From contig JBDTVS010000072.1 in assembly GCA_040007095.1 (NCBI GenBank), positions 8,343 through 72,342 on the forward strand: DNA of 64,000 nucleotides, in the 5' to 3' direction. Positions within the stretch are counted from its first letter, which is position 1. Each line of letters begins with the position of its first letter. A model generated the notes under the pieces. The model saw only the letters and a program-made list of their open reading frames with translations, did not search any database and was not told the origin of the DNA. Shown one piece after another: positions 46,650 to 56,154 of this stretch. This stretch comes from JBDTVS01 sp040007095. GTDB lineage: Bacteria > Acidobacteriota > Vicinamibacteria > Vicinamibacterales > CAVVIG01. Both the position numbers and the translations under genes were made by a program.

Positions 46650-49559
46650 ATGCTGCGCGCGTTTGGCATCTTCTTCCTGTCCTTGTTTGTGTCGTCGGCG
46701 GCGCTTGCGCAGTCGGCGGCAGTCAACGGCGCCATCGAAGGCACGGTCGTGGATACCGGCGGCGGCGTCCTTCCGGGGGTCGCGGTGACGGTCGTGCAAG
46801 CCGAGACGGGGACCGCGCGTTCCACGTTCACGAACGAGAAGGGCCTGTACCGTGCGGCGCTGCTGCCGATCGGCACATACGGGGTGAGCGCCGAGCTCCA
46901 GGGCTTCAAGAAGTTCGAGCAGACGGGCATCAAGCTGTCCGCCGGCGAGACGGCCGTTGTCAACGTCACGTTGTCGGTCGGCACGATCAGTGAAACGATC
47001 ACGATCAGCGCACAGGATGTGCCGGCAGTCAACCTCGGGCGCATCGACATCGGCCACACGATTTCCGACCTCGAGGTGCACAACCTTCCGCTGGTCGCCC
47101 GCAATCCGTACAACTTCGCGCTCGTGCAGCCGGGCGTCACCGGCTACGAGAACGTCGAGTTCGGCGTGCCACGCCTTGCGGCGAACGGCGCGTCGATGCG
47201 CATCAACTACCAGATCGACGGCAACACGAACACTGAAAAGGACCGCGCCGGCCTGCGGCTGTTGCCGCTCTCGGAAGTGATGATTCAGGAAGTGAAGGTC
47301 GTCACGACCGGCTTTGCCCCGGAATTCGGCCAGACGATGGGGATGGTCTACAACGCGGTGACGCCGTCGGGGACGAACAAGAGTCGCGGCGAGGGCAGCT
47401 ACCTCTTCCGGCGGGATCCCTTCAGCGCGTTTCCATTCTTCTTCGGCTGCACGGGAATCGCTGCAACGTGCGGCGACCGGCCCGCCGGATCCGTGCTACC
47501 CGCGACGAAAGTGGATTCTGGGACGGCGGACATCGGCGGTCCGATCATCAGGAACAAAGCGTTCTACTACGTCGGCTGGGAGCAGACGCGGCGCGACCTG
47601 TCGTCGACCAGTCTCATTACGATCACACCCGCCAACGCCACGGCCCTGGGGCTGACCCCACAGCCGTCCGCCGTGCCGAACGCCCAGACGGCGAAGTTCC
47701 TCATCGCCAAAGCCGACCTGCAGCCGAACCCGGGCAACCACGGAACGATCCGCTGGCTGCGGTTCCACAACGACGCACCGTACAACAGCGGCGGCGCGCT
47801 CCAGTCACTCGAGTGGGCCACCGACTTCCTCGACGCGATGGACTCGGTCGCGGGCCAGCTCGTGACCATCGTCGGTGCCAACAAGCTGAACGAGTTCCGG
47901 GTCCAGTACGCGCATCGCCATCAGCGCTCGGTGGGGAACAGCGACTCCGGCACTGGACCAGCGGTGACCGTCACTGGGGTGGCGAGCTTCGGCAGTCCAC
48001 TCGGGGGGACCGGCCAGGGGAACGACGGGTTCGACTTCCAGCAGAACATCACGCAGGTGATCGACAACTTCAGCTATATCCGCTCGCTGCACTCGTACAA
48101 GTTCGGCGTCGACTACCAGTACGTGCACGACGCTCGGACCGCCGCACCGCAGTTCCTCTACACCTTTGGATCGATTGCCGCCTACAACGCCGCGAAAGCG
48201 GGCACCAATCCATTCGGTTACTCGTCGATGACGCAGATCACGGGCGACCTGAACTTCGCGATGAACACGAATCTGTTCAGCGCGTTCGTGCAGGATGACT
48301 GGCAGATTCGTCCGTCGGTCAAGCTGCTGTATGGCGTCCGCTACGATCTGTACGCCTACCCGGCGGGGTTGCCGACTGCTCCGCTGGCACAGACGCAGTC
48401 CTTCAATATCGACAAGAACAACTTCGGTCCTCGGGTGGGAGTCGCATGGGCGCTGTCGCCGAACACGGTCGTCCGCGCCAGCACCGGGATTCTGTACGAC
48501 CAGCCGATTCTCGGCGGATACGAACAGGCGCTGCAGTTGAGCGGATCGCCGAAGGCGCCCGCCTACACGTTCCAGCCGACGACTGTCGGGGCGCCAGCGT
48601 TTCCAGGCCAGGTGTCTTCTGGCACGCTGCCGGTGCAGTCGCCGTGGGCGGTGGATCCCAACTTCGTCGTCGCGAGAAACTTCCAGACGAACGTGCAGGT
48701 GGAGCGCGGGATCGGCCGTGATTACACCGTGTCGGCCGGGTATATCTACACGAACGGGGATCATCTCCCGGTCGTGACGGACGTCAACCTGATCAACCCG
48801 ATTGGCACCCTTGCAGACGGGCGGCCGATCTACAGCGGCACCGCGAGCGCGGCGACGCGGCTCGACTCGCGCTTCAACCACATCAATGAGGTTCAGTCGA
48901 TCGGTGATTCGACGTTCAACGGCTTGACGCTGCAGTTCTCCAAGCGCCTGTCGAAGGGGCTGACCTACAACGTCCAATACGTGGCAGGCAAGGGCACCGA
49001 CAACACGCCACTGCTGACGCAGTTGACGGTGCAAGCGGAGACCGGTCGTTCGGATCCCAGCAATATCGATCGCGACAAGGGACCGAATCCGCTCGACGTC
49101 CGCCAGAACCTGTCAGGCAGCTTCGTCTACACGAGCAGCAGCGCCTCGACGAATGCCTTCGTTCACGCGCTCGCCGACGGCAACCAGATTGGCGTTCTGC
49201 TGCAATTGAACAGCGGTCTGCCGGTCAACATCCGGTCAAACGCGGACCTGAATGGCGACGGTGTCACCAGTGACCGCCCCTTGGACGTGGCCAGAAACTC
49301 TCTGTATCTGCCGAACCGCTACAACGTGGACCTGCGCTACACGCGGTTCGTACCGATTCATGGGACGGTCCGGGCCGAGGTGCTCGCCGAACTGAAGAAC
49401 GTGTTCAACACCGAACAGATGTCGGGCATCAACACGGTGGTCACGACCAGCGTCGCCGGCGTTCCGACATCGACGATCCCGACCGACCCATATCAGTGGC
49501 CGGGCGCCTCGGGATACGAGCAGAGAAAGTTCCAGATCGGCTTCAGAGTACGCTTCTGA
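46650..49559 (+). CDS. TonB-dependent receptor with regulatory-like N-terminus, intact
   Basis: Nine hundred sixty-nine residues from ATG 46650. Signal peptide ends SSAALAQ. Carboxypeptidase-regulatory-like domain (EGTVVDTGGGVLPGVAVTVV, about 30-115), plug (ETITISAQDVPAVNLGRID, INYQIDGNTNTEKD) and barrel with VFAPEFGQTMG-type region, NFGPRVGVAWALSP and the terminal strand KFQIGFRVRF, the usual aromatic end for BAM recognition. No break in the whole length, in contrast to the receptors at 3-7 and 11-14 kb. Substrate unknown; no SusD, exporter or hydrolase is adjacent. Confidence 0.93.
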   Translation: MLRAFGIFFLSLFVSSAALAQSAAVNGAIEGTVVDTGGGVLPGVAVTVVQAETGTARSTFTNEKGLYRAALLPIGTYGVSAELQGFKKFEQTGIKLSAGETAVVNVTLSVGTISETITISAQDVPAVNLGRIDIGHTISDLEVHNLPLVARNPYNFALVQPGVTGYENVEFGVPRLAANGASMRINYQIDGNTNTEKDRAGLRLLPLSEVMIQEVKVVTTGFAPEFGQTMGMVYNAVTPSGTNKSRGEGSYLFRRDPFSAFPFFFGCTGIAATCGDRPAGSVLPATKVDSGTADIGGPIIRNKAFYYVGWEQTRRDLSSTSLITITPANATALGLTPQPSAVPNAQTAKFLIAKADLQPNPGNHGTIRWLRFHNDAPYNSGGALQSLEWATDFLDAMDSVAGQLVTIVGANKLNEFRVQYAHRHQRSVGNSDSGTGPAVTVTGVASFGSPLGGTGQGNDGFDFQQNITQVIDNFSYIRSLHSYKFGVDYQYVHDARTAAPQFLYTFGSIAAYNAAKAGTNPFGYSSMTQITGDLNFAMNTNLFSAFVQDDWQIRPSVKLLYGVRYDLYAYPAGLPTAPLAQTQSFNIDKNNFGPRVGVAWALSPNTVVRASTGILYDQPILGGYEQALQLSGSPKAPAYTFQPTTVGAPAFPGQVSSGTLPVQSPWAVDPNFVVARNFQTNVQVERGIGRDYTVSAGYIYTNGDHLPVVTDVNLINPIGTLADGRPIYSGTASAATRLDSRFNHINEVQSIGDSTFNGLTLQFSKRLSKGLTYNVQYVAGKGTDNTPLLTQLTVQAETGRSDPSNIDRDKGPNPLDVRQNLSGSFVYTSSSASTNAFVHALADGNQIGVLLQLNSGLPVNIRSNADLNGDGVTSDRPLDVARNSLYLPNRYNVDLRYTRFVPIHGTVRAEVLAELKNVFNTEQMSGINTVVTTSVAGVPTSTIPTDPYQWPGASGYEQRKFQIGFRVRF

Positions 49560-49607
49560 CCCGTACTGATTCACTTCAACAATGAGGCGAGGGTGCGCCC
49601 TCGATGA

Positions 49608-50686
49608 ATGCCCATGTCGCTACTCTTTACAGAAAGACCTCTTGGCTCGCTCCGGCTGCAGAACCGGCTGGTGATGTCGCCGATGACTCGCAGTCGTGCC
49701 GTCGGCAACATCCCGAACGTCCTCATGGCTGAGTACTACGCACAGCGCGGCTCGGCCTGATCGTCACCGAGGGCACGTCGCCATCCCCAAACGGTCTGGG
49801 CTATGCCCGGATCCCGGGTGCGTTCTCGGCCGAACAGACCGCGGGCTGGACGCTCGTGACCGACGCGGTGCGTCCGCATGGCGCCCGCATGTTCATGCAG
49901 TTGATGCACACCGGCCGAATCGGCCATCCACTGAACCTGCCGCCCGGGGCCCGCGTCATCGGGCCATCGGCGGTGGCCGCCGCGGGCGAGATGTGGACGG
50001 ACCAGGAACAGATGAAGCCGTTGCCGGTCCCCGAAGCGATGACGGCCGCCGACATTGCGACCGCGATCCAGGAATACGCGCAAGCCGCCCGGAACGCCGT
50101 CGCCGCCGGCTTCGACGGCGTCGAGCTCCACGGCGCCAACGGCTACCTGCTCGAACAGTTCATCCGTCCGAATTCGAACCAGCGCACCGACGCCTACGGC
50201 GGATCAATCGAGCAGCGTGCGCGGTTCGTCATCGAGGTCGCTGAAGCGACGACCGCGGCCGTGGGCCAGAACCGCGTCGGCATCCGGTTGTCGCCGTTCG
50301 GCGTCTTCAACGACATGCCACGCTACGACGCGATGGAGAGCGACTACGCGTATCTCGCCGAACAGCTGCAGAAGGTGGGGCTGGCCTACGTCCACCTCGT
50401 CGATCATTCGGCGATGGGTGCGCCCGCCGTGCCGGCATCGATGAAGGAAACGTTCCGCCGCGTCTTCGCCAACACGCTGATCCTGTCGGGTGGTTACGAC
50501 GCCGAGCGTGCCGAGGCGGACCTGGCCGCCGGCAAGGGCGACCTGATCGCTGTGGGGAAGTTGTTTCTGGCCAACCCCGATCTCGTGGCCCGCTGGAAGG
50601 GGGGACACCCACTCAATGCGCCCGACATGTCGACGTTCTACACGCCTGGTCCGAACGGGTACACGGACTACGCAACGCTGGGCTGA
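49608..50686 (+). pseudogene. Old Yellow Enzyme (NADH:flavin oxidoreductase), one frameshift
   Basis: Starts ATG 49608 with LLFTERPLGSLRLQNRLVMS PMTRSR, the OYE N-terminus, and runs to EYYAQRGSA then TGA at 49758. The other frame continues LIVTEGTSPSPNGLGYARIP, FMQLMHTGRIGHP (His of the H-x-x-R/N active pair region), GFDGVELHGANGYLLEQFIR, and ends at 50686. A single base missing near 49,752 explains it. All FMN and substrate motifs are otherwise present, so this could be a sequence error in a live ene-reductase gene of about 359 residues. Confidence 0.85.
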
Positions 50687-50737
50687 ACGCAGCCAGCGGG
50701 AATTGCCAATTCCTTCGGTCCGCGCTTCCGGGTGAAA

Positions 50738-50763
50738 GAGCCTGACCCTCGAGGGTCAGGCTC
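50738..50763. terminator. 26-bp perfect palindrome between convergent genes
   Basis: GAGCCTGACCCTC GAGGGTCAGGCTC is a perfect inverted repeat with no loop bases left over, GC-rich, situated 52 bases after the OYE stop and 8 bases before the end of the DUF892 gene on the other strand. It would fold from either transcript and is a good bidirectional terminator candidate, though without a U-tract. Confidence 0.65.
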
Positions 50764-50770
50764 CTGCCCG

Positions 50771-51364
50771 CTACCGGCGACGCGCTGCTTTCGTTGCGGG
50801 GGCCTTCGAGCCCCGCTTCGGCGCGGGCGCATCCGCTTCTACCTCGTCCGCCGATCCGTTGGAGTCCGCCGCATCGGCCGCTTCCTGGTTGATGCCGCCC
50901 TCAGCTAACGAGGAGAGCTTTTTGTCAGCGGCTTTCTCTTCATCCAGCGTCTCCCGTAACAGCTCGGCGGCTTCCGTGTGATTCATGACGCGAGCCCAGG
51001 CGATCAGGCTGCCATAGGCCGCCATCTCATAGTGTTCGGCACGCTGTCCGCCGGCAATGAGACACGCATCCATCGTGGCGTCGTCGAAGTCCTCTTCCAT
51101 GACGGCCTTGCCTTCTTCGATGATGCCCTCAATCCCATCGCAATGCTTGCCGCGCACCTTCTCATCCAAACTCGCAAACACCTCTTCGAGCCGCGTCACG
51201 TGTCCGCGGGTCTCTTCGAGATGCGATTCGAACGCCTGTCGGAGCTTCGGTGAACTGGCCGCCTTCGCCATCTTGGGCAAGGCCTTCGTGAGCTGTTTTT
51301 CCGCATCGTACGCATCACGCAGTTCGTCGAGGAACGCGTCGTGCAGTGTCTTGACTTCAGCCAT
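50771..51364 (-). CDS. Ferritin-like protein of the YciE/YciF (DUF892) family
   Basis: One hundred ninety-seven residues. Four-helix ferritin-like domain: LHDAFLDELRDAYDAEKQLT KALPKMAK, SHLEETRGHVTRLEEVF and DACLIAGGQRAEHYEMAAYG, with E/H metal ligands in E-x-x-H patterns. A disordered alanine/proline/lysine tail of about 45 residues follows (APKRGSKAPATKAARRR). YciE/F proteins are stress-induced and of uncertain function. ATG 51364 has AGGAGAAG upstream. The catalase-like gene directly upstream on the same strand supports an oxidative-stress context. Confidence 0.92.
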   Translation of the reverse strand: MAEVKTLHDAFLDELRDAYDAEKQLTKALPKMAKAASSPKLRQAFESHLEETRGHVTRLEEVFASLDEKVRGKHCDGIEGIIEEGKAVMEEDFDDATMDACLIAGGQRAEHYEMAAYGSLIAWARVMNHTEAAELLRETLDEEKAADKKLSSLAEGGINQEAADAADSNGSADEVEADAPAPKRGSKAPATKAARRR

Positions 51365-51403
51365 GAGTCTTCTCCTTGAGTTGTTAGAGCGTCGAGAGCG
51401 TAT

Positions 51404-52213
51404 TTACACAAGAGGCGGATCGGTTTCCCGATCGAAGTGGCGATGTTGAGCCAGCGCGTTGATGAAGGCGTCGGACACGCCACTGTCATCTAACTGTCCG
51501 ATCACCACTCCCGCGTCGGGTTCACCCGATGTCAGGGTGGTCGGAATACCCGCTTTTCCCAACACTGCGGTCGCGTCGCCGAGCACGAGCATCGGCTTGC
51601 AGTGGCGGTATTGGTCCTTCAGAAATTCGAGCGCGCGGCCGTCCGCGGCGAGTGCCTGGACAGTTCGCTCACCGCCCGGTAGCACGATGCCGTCGAACAG
51701 CACGGAGGGCGCGGCAGACATCGGCACGTCGATCTCGATCGGATCGCCATCAACGGACTCGACGGCGCCGAGGCGAGCACCGATGAATCGCGGCACCGCG
51801 CCCGCGGCCACGAGTTGTCCGGCGAGCGATTTCAGACCATCGCCTTCGACGCCGTCGGCAACCAGGATCGCGATCCGACGCGTCCGGACGCCGCCCTCGC
51901 CGGGCTGCGCAAACAGCGACAGGGCTGCCGACGTCGTCACTTCCGGCGTCACGTCCGTCTTGAGCACTTTGGGCATCGGCTCCGGCATCTGCCGAATGCC
52001 CAGACCCTCGGCCACCGCTGCGGCCAATCCCTCGTCGACGTTCATCAGGCCGGACAGCATCCGCTCGCGCACCGCCGGCAACTGCACGCGCGACAACTCG
52101 AACCGAAAGGTCGAAGCCGAGGGCTCGGATGGCCCGCTGACGGTCGTGCGACTATTGCGGCGATCGCCCCCGGAGATCGACGCAGCGGTCTTGGAACGTT
52201 TGTGTTTGGCCAT
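51404..52213 (-). CDS. C-terminal part of a large-subunit catalase (DJ-1/PfpI-like domain)
   Basis: Two hundred sixty-nine residues from ATG 52213. After a basic lead (MAKHKRSKTAASISGGDRR) comes FELSRVQLPAVRERMLSGLM NVDEGLA, the catalase-related helical segment, then a DJ-1/PfpI-like domain (RIAILVADGVEGDGLKSLAG, VLFDGIVLPGGERTVQALA). In clade-2 catalases such as KatE/HPII these follow the heme core; the heme core itself is wholly missing. The gene has its own start and a clean frame, so it may be a truncated yet expressed piece rather than a dead gene. Upstream sequence shows no catalase remains. Confidence 0.7.
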   Translation of the reverse strand: MAKHKRSKTAASISGGDRRNSRTTVSGPSEPSASTFRFELSRVQLPAVRERMLSGLMNVDEGLAAAVAEGLGIRQMPEPMPKVLKTDVTPEVTTSAALSLFAQPGEGGVRTRRIAILVADGVEGDGLKSLAGQLVAAGAVPRFIGARLGAVESVDGDPIEIDVPMSAAPSVLFDGIVLPGGERTVQALAADGRALEFLKDQYRHCKPMLVLGDATAVLGKAGIPTTLTSGEPDAGVVIGQLDDSGVSDAFINALAQHRHFDRETDPPLV

Positions 52214-52651
52214 GAATCCCTGTCTCGGAATGTGTGGTTGACGATGTGTCGTGCGTGCTGGCGCCATCCTGATGCAGACCTAAGCCGCGTCGGCGCATTG
52301 ATGACCGCCGCGTTTTCCCAACTGACATCGATTGCTCGCATTGCGTGCCAATCGGGACGCTGGTGTTCGGCCGCCGGCTCCGCGTCTGAAAGTGCGTGAG
52401 TCGAACCCGATCACCTGGTCGCTCCCTGGCGTCATTGTCTGTGCAACTGAGTTCCACATATTCAAGCTCCGGCGTCAGGAGAGCACGGCTTGTGCCACCT
52501 ATTGCCCCGGGACCACGTTCCTCGCCTTCTGTGTCGTGGCGCAGCGCGATGGCCTTCGTATGGATCCCGCGCCCTCAGCGGGAAGGCAGAAGTCCCCGAC
52601 GCTGGCGACGCTGGAAAGCTGTGGCAGAATGACCGGCGGGAGCAACGACAC
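52214..52651. other. Gap between catalase-like and VOC genes
   Basis: About 440 bases, divergent promoters expected. No coding signal with consistent codon use on either strand, no repeat found. Confidence 0.35.
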
Positions 52652-53449
52652 ATGGCCAACCCTTCTGGCAACTTCATCTGGTACGAGCTGATGACGCCCG
52701 ACCCCGACGCGATCGCGCCGTTCTACGCTGCCGTCGTCGGATGGACGATCACAAAAGCGGATCCGGAGCAGTCTGGCGGTATGGACTACCGCATGATCGG
52801 TCGCTCCGACGGCAAGTTCGCGGGCGGCGTCCTGCGCCTCTCGGCCGACATGCAGGAGCACGGCGCCCGGCCGCTCTGGCTCGGCTACTTGTCAACGCTG
52901 GACGTCGACGGCCAGCTCTTGGCCATCGTCGCTGAAGGAGGGAAGGTCCAGATGCCGGCGACGGACCTGCCGGCCGGCCGGATCGCCATGGTCACCGATC
53001 CCCAGGGCGTGCCGTTCTACCTGATGACGCCGGTGCCGCCGCTGGGCGTGCCAGACGCGACGAGCGACGTGTTTGATCGTCACGCGCCGCAGCACGTCAA
53101 CTGGAACGAGCTCGCCAGCCCCGATCTCGCGGCGTCGAAAGTGTTCTACAGCCGTCACTTCGGCTTCGAATTCAACGAGTCGATGAGCATGGGGCCGATG
53201 GGCGACTATTGCTTCATCGACCATCAGGGCCAGCGCATCGGCGCCGTGACGCAGCGCCAGGACGAGCGGCAGCCCGCCGTGTGGCTGTTCTACATCGGCG
53301 TGCCGTCAATTGCGGCTGCCACTCGGGCCATCGAGGCCAACGGGGGCAAGGTGCTCATGGGGCCCCACGAAGTGCCGACCGGCGAGTGGATCGTCATCGC
53401 CACCGATCCGGCTGGCGCGGGATTCGGCCTGACGGGACCTAACGGCTAG
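52652..53449 (+). CDS. VOC-superfamily protein, two glyoxalase-like domains
   Basis: Two hundred sixty-five residues from ATG 52652. Two VOC modules: WYELMTPDPDAIAPFYAAVV GW at the start, and VNWNELASPDLAASKVFYSR HFGFEF from about 145. Both have the W-x-E-L-x-T/S-x-D and F-Y-x-x-x-F/V-G-W/F pattern. Related proteins bind hydrophobic small molecules or antibiotics and some are dioxygenases; here the role is unknown. The M28 peptidase follows after 7 bases. Confidence 0.88.
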   Translation: MANPSGNFIWYELMTPDPDAIAPFYAAVVGWTITKADPEQSGGMDYRMIGRSDGKFAGGVLRLSADMQEHGARPLWLGYLSTLDVDGQLLAIVAEGGKVQMPATDLPAGRIAMVTDPQGVPFYLMTPVPPLGVPDATSDVFDRHAPQHVNWNELASPDLAASKVFYSRHFGFEFNESMSMGPMGDYCFIDHQGQRIGAVTQRQDERQPAVWLFYIGVPSIAAATRAIEANGGKVLMGPHEVPTGEWIVIATDPAGAGFGLTGPNG

Positions 53450-53456
53450 CGGAACA

Positions 53457-54914
53457 ATGACAACCCGCCAATGCTCTCTCGCCTCCCTCACGGCTCTGCT
53501 GTCCGGAGTCGCGCTGATTTCCGCACAGCCTGGCGACCCTGCGGCGCGCATCAGAGCGGAGGGACAGCAACGCTCCCATGCGCTGGTCCTGTTCCGGACG
53601 CTGACGGACGACATCGGCGCACGGCTGACCGGATCGCCGGCCCACATGAGGGCCGCGCGCTGGGCGCTCGATCGCTTCGCGGAATGGGGCCTCGCCAGCC
53701 CGCACCTCGAGCCGTACGAGTTCGGCCGCGGCTGGCAACTCGAGCAGCTGTCGGTGGCGATGACTGAACCGCGGTACGTTCCGCTCATCGCGTACGCCGA
53801 CGCGTGGTCGCCGTCAACCGCCGGCGTGCTGAGCGGACGCGTGGTGTACGTCGGCGACAAGACGGCCCCGCAGATAGAGGCAATGGCCGGGCAGCTTCGC
53901 GGCGCCATCGTGCTGACGCACCTTCCGCAGGCCGAGTTCGTGGGCCACGACCGGCCGCAGCCAGGCCTGGACGATCGCCCGGTGCCCACCGGCAACCCGG
54001 CGCTGCCGCAGCCGCGGAGCACGACCCCGACTGCGGACCTGATGCCCCTGCTGAAGCGGGCCGGCGTGGCCGTGGCGCTTCGGCCGAGCGCGTACCGCGA
54101 CGGCACGGTCGGCGTCACCGGCAATCGGGCCACCGCCCCGGATTCGGTGCCGTCGATCGTCGTTGCCGGCGAGCAGTACAACGTGATCGCCCGCCTGGCC
54201 GCGCAGGGGAAACCGGTGTCGCTGCGCGTGGAGCTGCGGGCGCGATATTTCGAGGACGACCGGAACAGCTACAACGTCGTCGCCGAGATTCCGGGCACGG
54301 ATCCAGCGCTGCGCGATCAGGTCGTGCTCGTCGGCGCGCACCTCGACTCGTGGCACACCGGGACCGGCGCGACTGATAACGCGGACGGCGCCGTTGCTGT
54401 CATGGAAGCGATGCGCATCCTCCGCGCGATCGGCGCCGGCCCGCGCCGCACCATCCGCGCGGCGCTCTGGAGCGGCGAAGAGCAGGGGCTGCTCGGCGCC
54501 CGCGCCTACCTCGCGCAGCACTTCAACACGCCGGCGGCGCGGGATCAGCTGGCCGTCTACCTGAACGACGATCCCGGAAGCGGCAGGACGCTCGGCTTCT
54601 ACATGGAACGGAACAAGGAAGCCAAGGCTATCTTCGATCGCTGGCTCGCGCCGCTGAAAGACCTGGGCGCGACCCGAAACATCATCGAGGGCATCGGCTC
54701 CACGGATCACGTGCCGTTCAACGAGGCTGGACTGCCCGGGTTCAACGTCATCAAGGACTTCCGCGCGTACGACGAGCGCACGCGGCACACCAACGCCGAC
54801 TATCCCGAGCGCATGAGCGAGGACGACCTGAAGCAGTCGGCCATCGTCATGGCGACGTTCGCGTGGCAGGCGGCGATGCGGGACGAGAGGATCCCGAGAC
54901 CGCCGTCACGTTGA
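53457..54914 (+). CDS. M28-family zinc aminopeptidase, secreted
   Basis: Four hundred eighty-five residues from ATG 53457. Signal peptide (SLASLTALLSGVALISAQ). A PA-type domain lies near 110-230; the M28 core begins near 275: VVLVGAHLDSWHTGTGATDN ADG with H and D ligands (about 295-308), WSGEEQGLLGARAYL with the Glu pair, YLNDDPGSG and TDHVPFNEAGLPGFNV. All ligands of the family are visible. It likely trims N-terminal residues of peptides in the periplasm. It starts 7 bases after the VOC gene and is probably cotranscribed with it. Confidence 0.93.
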   Translation: MTTRQCSLASLTALLSGVALISAQPGDPAARIRAEGQQRSHALVLFRTLTDDIGARLTGSPAHMRAARWALDRFAEWGLASPHLEPYEFGRGWQLEQLSVAMTEPRYVPLIAYADAWSPSTAGVLSGRVVYVGDKTAPQIEAMAGQLRGAIVLTHLPQAEFVGHDRPQPGLDDRPVPTGNPALPQPRSTTPTADLMPLLKRAGVAVALRPSAYRDGTVGVTGNRATAPDSVPSIVVAGEQYNVIARLAAQGKPVSLRVELRARYFEDDRNSYNVVAEIPGTDPALRDQVVLVGAHLDSWHTGTGATDNADGAVAVMEAMRILRAIGAGPRRTIRAALWSGEEQGLLGARAYLAQHFNTPAARDQLAVYLNDDPGSGRTLGFYMERNKEAKAIFDRWLAPLKDLGATRNIIEGIGSTDHVPFNEAGLPGFNVIKDFRAYDERTRHTNADYPERMSEDDLKQSAIVMATFAWQAAMRDERIPRPPSR

Positions 54915-55156
54915 AAACGACGCGAGTCACTTTTTTGCACCGCACCCGATCATCGGTTGGTGTGTCGCCGAGAAGCCTCCGAAGAATCCGGTGAGTGTTG
55001 TCGTCCGCGAATGGCGAGCCGGTGCCAGTGGAGCTGCGCGAGTTTGCGCCGCTTCGGCGGCTAGGTGAGGCACGCCAGCTCGGAAATGGGGGACCTGACC
55101 CTTCTCGTATTAGATTCGTTTGCACCCGCGTTGCATCCTGTACTACGATCGTCGCC

Positions 55157-55573
55157 ATGCCTATAGACATGAACGCTCTCGCAAGAGCGGGCGCGACCGC
55201 TCGCCTCGCCGAATTGCAGCAAGAAATCGCCATCCTTCAGGCTGCTTTTCCTGAACTGAATCGCACGTCACCACCACCGCATCGAGGTCGAGCCAGGAAG
55301 CAAACAGCTGCTGAGGTCACGCTTCCACGCAAACGGAAGGGCATGTCCGCAGCTGCGAAGAAAGCTGTCGGCGAGCGGATGAAAGCCTATTGGGCAAAAC
55401 GGAAGGGAGTCGCTTCGGCTCCCGCCACACAGCCTGCGACTGCGAGCGCGGCAGAAAAGCCCGCCGCCAAGCCCGCGGCGAAACGCACCTTATCACCGGA
55501 AGGGCGAGCGAAGATCAGTGCCGCCGCGAAGAAACGGTGGAGGGCCTTGCGAAAGGCCAAGAAGGCCGCCTGA
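55157..55573 (+). CDS. Lys/Ala-rich basic protein with two 'RM(K)' tails
   Basis: One hundred thirty-eight residues from ATG 55157. A helical start (MNALARAGATARLAELQQEI) is followed by PPHRGRARKQ and two similar basic segments: GMSAAAKKAVGERMKAYWAK RKG and, at the end, LSPEGRAKISAAAKKRWRAL RKAKKA. Between them an Ala/Pro-rich spacer (PATQPATASAAEKPAAKPAA). Histone-H1-like composition suggests nucleic-acid binding. The first segment matches the tail of the small protein at 43326-43586. Unrecognised family. Confidence 0.65.
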   Translation: MPIDMNALARAGATARLAELQQEIAILQAAFPELNRTSPPPHRGRARKQTAAEVTLPRKRKGMSAAAKKAVGERMKAYWAKRKGVASAPATQPATASAAEKPAAKPAAKRTLSPEGRAKISAAAKKRWRALRKAKKAA

Positions 55574-56154
55574 CATCGGCTCCGTGAAGTATCGTCCTTG
55601 CGGCGTCGCGGCGGCGTCCCGCCTTCAACCAGCAAGAGTTGCTCGTCCGGCCCCATCGTCACGACAACGTCCGGATTCACGCGCCCGACGGGCGCGGCGA
55701 GATTCTGGGCGTTGCGATGTCCTGCCGCGGGTTGCGCGCCCGATCGCCCAGAACTCCCAGAACGTCTGCCGCTGAGTTCTGGGCTACTCCGGCCGGCCCC
55801 GGTTGCGCCCGGGTGATTGCTGGTCGTCCACCCTCCCGGGCATTGCTCCGAGCGCGCTGTCCAGATGAAGCGCCACGTCCCGAATGACAAAAATTTTGCC
55901 TTCGCCGGACATCCGCGTGATGTTTCGGCGTCGAAGCTCCGTTATCGTCACATCGGAGGCGCCGCACGCCGGCACAGACCGGGCACGCGTCCGTCGTTCT
56001 CAGCAACGGCAAGGGCGTGAAGCTCGCATTGGCAAGTCGGTCCCTGAGCATTCGCCAGTTGTTTCCGGTGAAACCGTCGACTTTCGTTTCTCCGATCTTG
56101 AGGAGAGGGCTCTCGCCGAATTGAGGAAGTGCTTTTGAACGAAACGACCTGACC
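55574..56154. other. Gap with one inverted repeat
   Basis: About 580 bases with no gene I can support. A perfect 11-bp inverted repeat, GCCCAGAACTC (55746-55756) and GAGTTCTGGGC (55774-55784), encloses 17 bases that themselves contain another CCAGAAC. It could be a hairpin or a protein site; it lacks a T-run. Confidence 0.4.
55746..55784. repeat. 11-bp perfect inverted repeat with 17-base loop
   Basis: GCCCAGAACTC and its reverse complement GAGTTCTGGGC, separated by 17 bases. Located midway between the basic-protein gene and the sigma factor gene, so either a transcription end for the former or a site for the latter. Confidence 0.5.

Noticed and set aside
47805..49034. Minus-strand open frame of 409 codons opposite the intact receptor
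   Set aside because: The plus strand encodes a complete receptor; this frame has no recognisable domain.
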